Shown here: positions 1-5,334 of the stretch, piece after piece | Layout: every line of letters begins with the position of its first letter | Position numbering within the stretch: position 1 is the stretch's first letter | Source: Candidatus Nomurabacteria bacterium RIFCSPLOWO2_01_FULL_39_17 | GTDB taxonomy: Bacteria > Patescibacteriota > Minisyncoccia > Phycocordibacterales > UBA9973 | Direction of reading: 5' to 3' | DNA: 13,634 bases | Assembly: GCA_001785805.1 (NCBI GenBank) | Contig: MFUU01000001.1 | Location: forward strand, 1 to 13,634 | The notes under the pieces: generated by a model | The model's input: the letters and a program-made list of their open reading frames with translations, nothing else | The model's database searches: none | Told to the model about the DNA's origin: nothing | Translations under genes and position numbers: made by a program

Positions 1-2
1 AA

Positions 3-302
3 AAATTACCCAAGAACCGCGGTTACCAATTCCAGTCTTTTCAAGTCAAACCTGTCGGCATATCGCTCGATAGAATTATGCTGGCATATTCAAAAGGCGG
101 GGAAGTTAACCCCACAACTCTTTTAGAATTAAGAGTGATAAAGAAAAAAAAAGGACGATTGCCGAATATTAAAATTTTGAATAATAAAGGAGATTTCAGT
201 GTTAAAGTACAAATCAGCAATTGTTTAGTTTCAGATGGAGCCAGTAAAAAAATAATCAAAGCCGGCGGAGAAATCATTTCTACACCAAACATGGTAAAAT
301 GA
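3..302 (+). CDS. rplO: 50S ribosomal protein L15, C-terminal part (5' end outside window)
   Basis: The reading frame is open from the window edge and ends in TGA at 300-302, giving about 99 residues. It starts with KLPKNRGYQFQSF, matching the conserved LPKRxGF block of bacterial L15. It then carries the C-terminal pattern of the family: a GGEVNPTTLLE segment like the usual 'G.EVTPE.L', a lysine-rich turn, the VKIL-like strand RLPNIKILNNKG, and the closing helix ending in IIKAGGEII. L15 is a large-subunit protein encoded in the spc operon directly before secY, and secY follows here after a 3-nt gap, which supports the call. An internal ATG at 78 is not the start, because homology continues upstream of it. 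The TGA stop argues against the UGA-as-glycine code of Gracilibacteria and Absconditabacteria. Confidence 0.9.
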   Translation, partial: KLPKNRGYQFQSFQVKPVGISLDRIMLAYSKGGEVNPTTLLELRVIKKKKGRLPNIKILNNKGDFSVKVQISNCLVSDGASKKIIKAGGEIISTPNMVK

Positions 303-305
303 TAT

Positions 306-1577
306 ATGCAAAATTTCTGGAATAAAATCAAATTAATTTGGACAGATACGATTCTACGCAAGAGAGTTCTTTTTGTTCTTTTTGTTCTAGTAATTTTTAG
401 ATTGCTTTCTACAATTCCGATTCCGGGAATAGATGCTTTGGAACTTAGCCGATTTCTCACCAACAACCAATTTTTTGGGATATTAAATATATTTTCTGGT
501 GGCGGACTTTCCAACCTCTCTATAATCATGCTTGGTGTGGGTCCTTATATTACAAGCTCAATTATTATGCAACTTTTAACCATCATGGTTCCAGCCCTTA
601 AAAAGATTTACCACGAAGAAGGAGAAGCGGGCAGAAAGAGATTTAATCAATACTCCCGATTGCTCACTATACCGCTTGCCGCTGTTCAGGGGTTTAGCCT
701 TTTAGCTATTCTGGAAAATCAGAATATCTTGATAAATTTATCTTCTTTTGATAAAGTTATAAATTTAATTGTTGTTGTTGCCGGATCAATATTGTTAATG
801 TGGATTGGCGAACTAGTATCTGAGTTTGGTATCAGCAACGGCGTGTCGCTTATAATTTTCGCTGGTATTGTTGCCAGGCTTCCTTCGACGATTAGCCAGT
901 TTATTTTCACTTTTGATGTTTCTCAAATTCCGATTATTTTGTTGTTCTTGGTAGCGGGCATATTGATTGTCGCCGGAGTGGTTTTGGTTACCGAAGCCGA
1001 ACGCCCAATCCCTGTAACTTACGCCAAGCGTGTCAGAGGCATGAAAATGTATGGCGGAGGCTCGACCTATCTGCCCCTGCGAGTTAATCAGGCTGGCGTT
1101 ATTCCAATAATTTTTGCCCTTTCTATTTTGCTTTTTCCGCAGATTATTGGTAATTTGCTGGCAAATTCCACCAACAGCATACTAATGGCAATTTCCAAAA
1201 CCCTGGTTGCATTTTCTCAAACTAGTTTGCTTTATGCGGTATTTTATTTTATTTTGGTATTTCTTTTTACCTATTTTTACACAGCGGTTACCTTCGATCC
1301 TGAAGCGCTTTCTATTAATTTACAAAAAAACGGGGCGTTTGTTCCCGGCGTCCGTCCGGGTGCTTCCACCTCGGTTTATATTTCTAAGGTTTTAAGCCGT
1401 ATTACGCTTCTGGGAGCAAGTTTCCTGGGCTTTATTGCCATACTGCCACTTATTATGCAACGCATAACAGGCATCTCATCACTGGCCTTAGGGGGTACGA
1501 CTATTCTCATTGTTGTTTCGGTGGTTCTTGATTTAATCAAAAAAGTAGACGCCCAAATCTCAATGAGGGAGTACTAG
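306..1577 (+). CDS. secY: Preprotein translocase subunit SecY
   Basis: 423 residues, the usual length for the central channel subunit of the SecYEG translocon, which moves unfolded proteins through or into the cytoplasmic membrane. The sequence shows about ten hydrophobic segments. Diagnostic SecY blocks are visible: IPIPGID after the first membrane helix (plug region), GEAGRKRFNQYSR, the cytoplasmic loop AERPIPVTYAKRVRG (from residue 231), RVNQAGVIPIIFA, and near the C-terminus NLQKNGAFVPGVRPG. The ATG at 306 lies 3 nt after the rplO stop, so the two are probably co-transcribed and translationally coupled; no strong Shine-Dalgarno is seen. The gene ends in TAG at 1575-1577, directly abutting the stop of the convergent gene on the other strand. 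Confidence 0.97.
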   Translation: MQNFWNKIKLIWTDTILRKRVLFVLFVLVIFRLLSTIPIPGIDALELSRFLTNNQFFGILNIFSGGGLSNLSIIMLGVGPYITSSIIMQLLTIMVPALKKIYHEEGEAGRKRFNQYSRLLTIPLAAVQGFSLLAILENQNILINLSSFDKVINLIVVVAGSILLMWIGELVSEFGISNGVSLIIFAGIVARLPSTISQFIFTFDVSQIPIILLFLVAGILIVAGVVLVTEAERPIPVTYAKRVRGMKMYGGGSTYLPLRVNQAGVIPIIFALSILLFPQIIGNLLANSTNSILMAISKTLVAFSQTSLLYAVFYFILVFLFTYFYTAVTFDPEALSINLQKNGAFVPGVRPGASTSVYISKVLSRITLLGASFLGFIAILPLIMQRITGISSLALGGTTILIVVSVVLDLIKKVDAQISMREY

Positions 1578-2180
1578 CTATTTACTGTTTTTATACTCTC
1601 CGATCGCTTTTAGGATGTCTTTTGTAACTTTTGGGACAGATTGAGCTCCATTTATTATTTTCAATCGTTTTAAACTTTTAAAATATTTTACTGTTTTACT
1701 GACTTGGTTCTTGTGATATTTTATTCTGGTGGCTACAAGTTTGTGCGTGTCAAAAACTTTATAATCTGTCCGCATATTTCCCATTAATCGCTCTTTGGAG
1801 CGTTTATATATTTCCTTGTCAGGCAGGGTTATATAAAAAGCTAAAAAGTCTTCATTACGCGAACTGAGAATTTTTTTTAAAAGCTGGGCCTCGGGTTTAA
1901 GTCTCGGGTTCCCAAGAAAGAGCAAATCTTTGTTTTTTGGTTTTTTTGAAATTTCTTTGACTAAGAATTTTTTCATCAGCGCAACCGGTGCAGGTTTGCC
2001 AACTCCGGCAGTGCGTCTTACCCAGTTGCCATTTCTACCCTTTTCTTTTAAAAGTTTGCGCCAATATATGCCGGATTCTACAGTCTTGAGCATATATTTC
2101 TTTTTTAAAATTTTTGCCTGCGTATCCTTGCCGGATGTTATCATTCCCAAAAGCACTATGTTGAATCCCAGTTTTTTCAT
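1578..2180 (-). CDS. Adenylate kinase-like nucleoside monophosphate kinase, divergent paralog
   Basis: 200 residues with the P-loop NMP-kinase layout. An N-terminal strand leads into GMITSGKDTQ (residues 12-21), a Walker A related to the adenylate kinase GPPGSGKGTQ but with Asp in place of the second Gly. Then come SGIYWRKLL at the position of the NMP-binding STGDMLR, FLGNPRLKPEAQ at the position of LDGFPRTLPQA with the usual Asp replaced by Gly, an arginine-containing lid region, and a C-terminal helix with GAQSVPKVTKDI. The loss of consensus residues suggests altered substrate or reduced activity; this is inference. It points against secY and map, shares no spacer with secY (stop next to stop), and diverges from the second adk-like gene. 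The ATG at 2180 is the first plausible start after a TATAAT box. Confidence 0.75.
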   Translation of the reverse strand: MKKLGFNIVLLGMITSGKDTQAKILKKKYMLKTVESGIYWRKLLKEKGRNGNWVRRTAGVGKPAPVALMKKFLVKEISKKPKNKDLLFLGNPRLKPEAQLLKKILSSRNEDFLAFYITLPDKEIYKRSKERLMGNMRTDYKVFDTHKLVATRIKYHKNQVSKTVKYFKSLKRLKIINGAQSVPKVTKDILKAIGEYKNSK

Positions 2181-2194
2181 AATAAAATCATTCT

Positions 2195-2200
2195 ATTATA
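2195..2200 (-). promoter_or_regulatory. -10 box for the minus-strand adk-like gene
   Basis: On the minus strand the 61-bp gap between the two divergent adk-like genes contains a perfect TATAAT, 14 nt before the ATG at 2180. No good -35 is seen at 17 bp. A small inverted repeat, CTTGA-TTAT-TCAAG (2206-2219), lies just upstream and overlaps the -35 region of the opposite gene. Confidence 0.5.
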
Positions 2201-2206
2201 AAAACC

Positions 2207-2235
2207 TTGATTATTCAAGCCGAATTTTGTATTCT
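2207..2235 (+). promoter_or_regulatory. Promoter of adk-like gene 2 (probably leaderless)
   Basis: TTGATT (2207-2212), a 17-bp spacer and TATTCT (2230-2235). Only 6 nt separate the -10 from the ATG at 2242, so transcription should begin at or next to the start codon. No Shine-Dalgarno is present. Confidence 0.6.
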
Positions 2236-2241
2236 TAAATA

Positions 2242-2829
2242 ATGGAAAGTCAAACTTTTGTATTTTTTGGAATAGTGGGTTCCGGCAAGGGAACCCAAGT
2301 CAAGTTGCTCATGGAATACCTCAAAAATAAGGACGGCAAAGAATGTTTATATGCTTATCCAGGAAATCAATTTAGGAAGATTATAGACTCGGGTAGTTAT
2401 ACAGCAACTCTCATGAAGGATTCTGTTTCTCGAGGAGAGCTTCAGCCCGGTTTTTTTCCTGATGCAATTGTTGCAAACATACTTATTAATTATTTAGCTA
2501 AAGATAGTCACCTGATTACCGACGGATATCCTCGTGCTGTGCATCAGTCTGAAAGTTTCGAAGCCATGATGAAATGGTATAAAAGAGATAATATTAAAAT
2601 TATTTATATTGAAGTGAGTAAAATTGAGGCGATGAAAAGAAATCTTTTACGAGGAAGGCATGATGATACTCCTGAAGGGATAGAAAAAAGATTTGACGAA
2701 TATATTAACCAAGTAATACCGGCCATGAATTATTTTAAAGGAAAAGATGGCTATACAATTTTGACCATAAACGGCGAACAAAGTGTTGAAAACGTTCATA
2801 AAGATATTATAAAAGCTCTAGGATTTTAA
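2242..2829 (+). CDS. adk: Adenylate kinase-like nucleoside monophosphate kinase
   Basis: 195 residues of the P-loop NMP kinase family; adenylate kinase interconverts AMP plus ATP and two ADP in the cytoplasm. Walker A is intact as GIVGSGKGTQ (residues 10-19). TDGYPRAVHQ (about 93-102) corresponds to the LDGFPRT motif with the catalytic Asp and Arg kept. RGRHDDTPEGIEKRFDEY matches the lid-to-helix block RxDDxxExIxxRLxxY. The lid is short, with no zinc-binding cysteines. The NMP-binding loop is unusual: YAYPGNQFRKII replaces the standard STGDMLR, so AMP specificity is uncertain. Its position between secY and map is the classical place of adk, which makes it the better candidate for the cell's adenylate kinase of the two paralogs. 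The TAA stop overlaps the map ATG by one base. Confidence 0.8.
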   Translation: MESQTFVFFGIVGSGKGTQVKLLMEYLKNKDGKECLYAYPGNQFRKIIDSGSYTATLMKDSVSRGELQPGFFPDAIVANILINYLAKDSHLITDGYPRAVHQSESFEAMMKWYKRDNIKIIYIEVSKIEAMKRNLLRGRHDDTPEGIEKRFDEYINQVIPAMNYFKGKDGYTILTINGEQSVENVHKDIIKALGF

Positions 2830-3596
2830 TGATATCCATTAAAACACCAGAAGAAATAAAAATTTTGCGCGAAGGAGGGAGGCGTCTTGCTACGGTGCTT
2901 TATAAAATACGTGATATGGTCGCGCCTGGTGTTTCTACTAAAGAGCTAGATACTTATGCGGAAAAATTAATCAGAAAAATGGGGGATACCCCGGCCTTTT
3001 TAAACTATCGCCCGGCCGGAGCGCGCAACCCATTTCCAGCAACGCTTTGCACTTCGGTCAATGAAGAAGTAGTGCATGGAATTCCCAATGCCAATAAAAT
3101 TCTCAAAGAAGGCGACATAATTTCTATTGACCTAGGATTGCAACATAAAGGACTTTTTACCGACATGGCGCTCACAGTGCCGGTGGGTGCCGTCAGCAAT
3201 TCAAGCCTCAAACTTTTAAAAGTGACAGAACAAGCATTGCAAACAGGCATCAATGCAATCTGCGCTGGCGCGAGAGTAGGAGATATTAGCTATGCAATAG
3301 AGAGTTTCGTGCGACCACATCGATACGGCATCGTAGAAGTGCTTTCCGGGCATGGAGTTGGCAGGGCGATACACGAGGACCCGTATATCCCGAATTTTGG
3401 ACAAAAAGGTAAAGGAGAGAAATTAGTTGCCGGCATGGTTATAGCCATAGAGCCGATGTTAAACAATGGAACGAAAAATGTAATTTTAGCCAAAGATGGA
3501 TACACATATAGAACTGCTGATGGTAAAAAGAGCGCTCACTTTGAGCATACTGTCCTTATAACAGAAGACGGTGCGGAAATTTTAACGAAAACTTAA
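2829..3596 (+). CDS. map: Type I methionine aminopeptidase
   Basis: 255 residues, the normal length of bacterial MetAP1, which removes the N-terminal methionine from new proteins. All active-site residues are visible: His83 in HGIPN, metal ligands Asp101 (SIDLG) and Asp112 (TDMAL), His175 in GHGVG, Glu208 in AIEPM and Glu239 in FEHTV. The start ATG overlaps the stop of the upstream adk-like gene (TAATG), so the two are translationally coupled. AGGA at 2820-2823 may help initiation. In many bacteria, CPR included, map is followed by infA and the rpmJ-rpsM group. Here it is followed by a diversity-generating retroelement instead. Confidence 0.96.
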   Translation: MISIKTPEEIKILREGGRRLATVLYKIRDMVAPGVSTKELDTYAEKLIRKMGDTPAFLNYRPAGARNPFPATLCTSVNEEVVHGIPNANKILKEGDIISIDLGLQHKGLFTDMALTVPVGAVSNSSLKLLKVTEQALQTGINAICAGARVGDISYAIESFVRPHRYGIVEVLSGHGVGRAIHEDPYIPNFGQKGKGEKLVAGMVIAIEPMLNNGTKNVILAKDGYTYRTADGKKSAHFEHTVLITEDGAEILTKT

Positions 3597-3600
3597 AACC

Positions 3601-3629
3601 TTGACTTTTAAACTCAAAAGGTGTATAAT
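3601..3629 (+). promoter_or_regulatory. Strong sigma70-type promoter of the DGR target gene
   Basis: TTGACT (3601-3606), a 17-bp spacer and a perfect TATAAT (3624-3629). This is close to the full consensus and the strongest promoter in the window. Expected transcription start is near 3636, giving a leader of about 129 nt before the target ATG at 3765. It lies 4 nt after the map stop codon. Confidence 0.8.
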
Positions 3630-3662
3630 ATAGGGATATAGCTCTTTAAAAATGCGAAATAG

Positions 3663-3723
3663 GTCGCCATAGCTTTGAGTAATTGAGACACACTTATTGT
3701 CGATTTTTCAAAGCTATGGCGAC
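3663..3723 (+). repeat. 16-bp perfect inverted repeat in the target-gene leader
   Basis: The arm GTCGCCATAGCTTTGA (3663-3678) is the exact reverse complement of 3708-3723, with a 29-nt loop. The loop can form a smaller GACA/TGTC hairpin (3687-3690 with 3698-3701). No U-run follows the right arm, so it is not a typical intrinsic terminator. It sits in the 5' untranslated RNA, 27 nt before the AAGGAG, where it could stabilise the transcript, form a regulatory RNA structure or bind a protein as DNA. Function unknown. Confidence 0.85.
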
Positions 3724-3750
3724 ACTAAGGTTGCCTAGCAATCCCATTTC

Positions 3751-3756
3751 AAGGAG
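3751..3756 (+). promoter_or_regulatory. Consensus Shine-Dalgarno of the target gene
   Basis: AAGGAG, 8 nt before the ATG at 3765. It fixes the start codon and stands out because most plus-strand genes in this window have no recognisable ribosome-binding site. Confidence 0.9.
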
Positions 3757-3764
3757 ATGATGAC

Positions 3765-4445
3765 ATGGCTACCACCATGATCACATCGGGTCAGAAGGAA
3801 GAGGGAGTGAACGTGATCGCGGCAGCGGCTCGCAAGGCTGGTGCTGAAGCGATCGAAGAGCTCACGGGAAATGGAGTGCTCAACGTGGGCAACTACCAGC
3901 GCGGTGTTCTCGCTCAGGGCGACAAGATTGCGGCGGCTGTCAAAGCCACTGTCAAAACTGTCCTGGCCGAGCTCGCCGACAACGTAGTCGGACGGCTCAA
4001 GCGTCTCTTCACCGACTGCACGATCGAGCTCGATGCCACCGACGGCAAGGAGACGATCGCGGGGGCGAAGGATGTCTTCACGGGCGGGATCTACGGCGCA
4101 GCTTGTCGTGGACCGGGTAAGCCGACGTCGAAGACTCCAGCGATCGTCTACGAGATGATCAAGGGCGGTACGTACATGCAGATTTTTGGTGGTTTCGGGG
4201 AGAACCTGAAGCGTCTCTGTTGGCAGGAGTCGCAGATTGTGGGGTTCTGTCGCAATCACCGCGACCTGCTTCGCAAAGAAGGCTACGGCACATTCTTCCT
4301 CTTCGAGGGAGAGGTCGACACCTTCTTCGTTGCCTTCGTGCACGTCCGCGACGACGGTCGCCTCGAGGTGTTCGTGGACGAGTTCGGGCGCGGCATTGTC
4401 TGGGACGCCCGGTGTCGGCGTCGCGTGGTATCCCCGCAACTGTAA
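3765..4445 (+). CDS. DGR target protein with C-terminal variable region
   Basis: 226 residues, no signal peptide and no membrane segment. The N-terminal part (about 1-150), rich in Ala, Gly and Lys, is not a domain I recognise. Residues from about 153 (WQESQIVGFCRNHRDLLRK) lead into GYGTFFLF and FFVAF, a framework resembling CPR DGR targets. The variable region covers residues 186-226. Against the template repeat, 15 codons differ, all changing the amino acid, for example Asn to Phe, His, Arg, Asp or Ile. Template-coded residues in VNVNDD, VNVNEF and NDNVWN give alternating variable sites, like the C-type-lectin-type VR folds of known targets; the fold here is inferred. The gene is visibly GC-rich beside AT-rich neighbours, with its own strong promoter, long leader and consensus Shine-Dalgarno, suggesting high expression or a different origin. 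The likely role is a variable binding protein; the ligand is unknown. Confidence 0.85.
   Translation: MATTMITSGQKEEGVNVIAAAARKAGAEAIEELTGNGVLNVGNYQRGVLAQGDKIAAAVKATVKTVLAELADNVVGRLKRLFTDCTIELDATDGKETIAGAKDVFTGGIYGAACRGPGKPTSKTPAIVYEMIKGGTYMQIFGGFGENLKRLCWQESQIVGFCRNHRDLLRKEGYGTFFLFEGEVDTFFVAFVHVRDDGRLEVFVDEFGRGIVWDARCRRRVVSPQL
4321..4441 (+). repeat. DGR variable region (VR)
   Basis: 121 bp at the 3' end of the target gene, aligning without gaps to 4807-4927 (offset 486). 100 positions are identical. The 21 differences all fall on adenines of the template copy (9 to G, 7 to C, 5 to T), while 11 of 32 template adenines are unchanged. The last shared block, CGCGTGGTATCCCCG (4422-4436), is the likely initiation-of-mutagenic-homing site. 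Beyond 4441 the two copies diverge at non-adenine positions. Confidence 0.95.
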
Positions 4446-4465
4446 CTTTGGTTCCTGTTTCTATC

Positions 4466-4517
4466 AAAACCGTTTCTCCAAGGATGAAAATTCCGTTCGG
4501 AGGGACGGTTTTTTCAT
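4466..4517 (+). terminator. Rho-independent terminator after the target gene
   Basis: The stem pairs 4466-4479 with 4499-4512 (14 bp with two G-U pairs, AAAACCGT against ACGGTTTT at the base), with a 19-nt loop, ending in a T-rich run. It starts 20 nt after the target stop codon. It is also placed where DGRs often carry a hairpin just beyond the VR that aids homing; that second role is inference. Confidence 0.8.
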
Positions 4518-4542
4518 TTTTACACTTTACAACTTAGACTCT

Positions 4543-4573
4543 TTGACCCTTTTGTTTTTAATTTTGCTATACT
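4543..4573 (+). promoter_or_regulatory. Promoter of the TR RNA (extended -10)
   Basis: TTGACC (4543-4548), a 19-bp spacer and TATACT (4568-4573), preceded by TGC, so an extended -10. Expected start is near 4580. It lies between the target-gene terminator and the template repeat, so the TR RNA can be made separately from the target mRNA. Confidence 0.65.
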
Positions 4574-4806
4574 AAGTCTGTGATCGGGAAATGCTTGTGG
4601 TCACGACTTCAAGCCACGATTATTTAAAAATCAATTTGAGAGTTTCGCCGGATATTTTCTTGCGAAAGAGTGAATTTTTTTTAAAACAAAAAACATAAAA
4701 GTTGGTGCGGTGAGCTTGTGGGCTTCTAGGCCCCAAATGAAATACAGCACGATCTCTCATCTTCATTGATGTTAGATCGGCAGTGATATTAGATGGTTCA
4801 TCGTAC

Positions 4807-4927
4807 AATTCTTCGTTGCCAACGTGAACGTCAACGACGACGGTCGCCTCAAGGTGAACGTGAACGAGTTCGGGAACGACAATGTCTGGAACGCCAAGTA
4901 TCGGCATCGCGTGGTATCCCCGAAACT
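4807..4927 (+). repeat. DGR template repeat (TR)
   Basis: 121-bp partner of the VR at 4321-4441. It is rich in AAC codons in the VR frame and would read VANVNVNDDGRLKVNVNEF and onward. That Asn (AAC) bias is typical of DGR templates, because mutating the two adenines reaches many amino acids. It holds 32 adenines, 21 of which differ in the VR. It is not in an intact protein-coding gene on the plus strand. Confidence 0.95.
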
Positions 4928-4935
4928 TAGTGTTT

Positions 4936-4968
4936 CTCCTCCACTTTAATGCGGAGGAGTTTTCTTTT
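4936..4968 (+). terminator. Rho-independent terminator of the TR RNA
   Basis: CTCCTCC (4936-4942) pairs with GGAGGAG (4953-4959) around a 10-nt loop, followed by TTTTCTTTT. It starts 8 nt after the TR. The same DNA encodes the last residues and stop codon of the opposite-strand Avd-like gene, so the hairpin serves two genes. Confidence 0.8.
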
Positions 4969-5209
4969 CCAGACCTTTTTTCCAGCCACCAAGCATACGG
5001 CCTATTTCTTCCAAGTTCTCTGATAGCATAGAATATTTTTCATTTGGGATGCATTTATTTTCCCAAGCTATTTGCAGGAAAAATTTTATGCCATCAAGCT
5101 TTGAAATTGCTATGATAAGGCGAGATATTTTGATCTCTGGCGGAAGATAAATCGAAATAAAAATATTTTCTAAAAGTCCCAGAAAATAATCTTCAATTTT
5201 TCCACCCAA
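4946..5209 (-). CDS. avd: Avd-like DGR accessory protein (four-helix bundle), 5' end broken or frameshifted
   Basis: The open part gives 87 residues from a TTG at 5209, ending KKTPPH before TAA at 4946-4948. The blocks GGKIEDYFLGLLENIF, AISKLDGIKFFLQIAWE and ENLEEIGRMLGGWKKGLEKK match the CPR form of Avd, the small positively charged helical-bundle protein that binds the RT and is needed for mutagenic homing. Homology clearly continues upstream of the TTG: the same frame reads LLKAKTAYSCWFKIYNDFPKAH to about 5281, so the TTG would remove the first helix. The frame stays open to 5314 but has no ATG, GTG or TTG. An ATG at 5334, with an extended -10 box just upstream, leads into this frame only if the eight-C run (5300-5307) had nine. 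I therefore think the full gene is 4946-5334 with a one-base frameshift. It lies antisense between TR and RT, unlike the common same-strand arrangement. Confidence 0.75.
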   Translation of the reverse strand: MGGKIEDYFLGLLENIFISIYLPPEIKISRLIIAISKLDGIKFFLQIAWENKCIPNEKYSMLSENLEEIGRMLGGWKKGLEKKTPPH

Positions 5210-5334
5210 GACATAGCGGTGTGCCTTGGGAAAATCGTTATATATTTTAAACCAACAAGAATAGGCGGTTTTCGCTTTTAGAAGCGCCGACGGCGCTGCG
5301 GGGGGGGTATAGGGCTATGAAACAATTTATTCAT
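5210..5334 (-). other. Probable N-terminal part of avd, out of frame at an eight-C run
   Basis: In the avd frame, codons upstream of 5209 encode the missing first helix (KAKTAYSCWFKIYNDFP) and then Ala/Pro-rich residues up to 5314. From the ATG at 5334 the other frame reads MNKLFHSPIPP and runs into TAA at 5278-5280. One extra C in the run 5300-5307 would join the two into a protein of about 129 residues, a usual size for Avd. The segment overlaps the first 18 bases of the RT gene on the other strand. Confidence 0.5.
5283..5297 (+). repeat. Short perfect GC-rich hairpin before the RT
   Basis: AGCGCC (5283-5288), a 3-nt loop and GGCGCT (5292-5297), followed two bases later by a run of eight G (5300-5307). 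It lies 19 nt before the RT start. It could fold in the RT mRNA leader, or in the avd mRNA on the other strand. Confidence 0.6.

Larger units (their letters stand above)
4580..4968 (+). ncRNA. DGR template-repeat RNA (predicted transcript)
   Basis: The predicted transcript runs from the promoter at 4543-4573 to the terminator at 4936-4968, about 390 nt, with the TR at 4807-4927 near its 3' end. This is the RNA the reverse transcriptase would copy. The 5' part (4580-4806) is AT-rich and I see no gene in it. It can fold a nested hairpin at 4750-4779 (CGATC/GATCG outer, CATC/GATG inner, symmetric 3-nt internal loop). In the Bordetella phage system RNA flanking the TR is needed for priming and RT/Avd binding, so these flanks may have that role; this is inference. 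Ends are estimated from sequence signals only. Confidence 0.7.

Noticed and set aside
3735..4575. Long open frames on both strands overlapping the DGR target gene
   Set aside because: They arise from the GC-rich composition. The target frame alone has the promoter, AAGGAG, codon-phase VR/TR differences and a terminator right after its stop.
4580..4806. Protein-coding gene between the target terminator and the TR
   Set aside because: No plus-strand frame of useful length with a start signal; the region is better explained as the 5' part of the TR RNA.
4620..4907. 95-codon minus-strand open frame across the template repeat
   Set aside because: It is the antisense of the TR and its flank, has no start signal and does not resemble a protein family; the TR is explained as a template.
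5251..5316. In-frame N-terminal extension of the RT (reads EAPTALRGGYRA before the ATG)
   Set aside because: The frame is open but has no ATG, GTG or TTG, and DGR RTs of this type start at the MKQF-like residues; the DNA is better explained as avd antisense sequence and leader.
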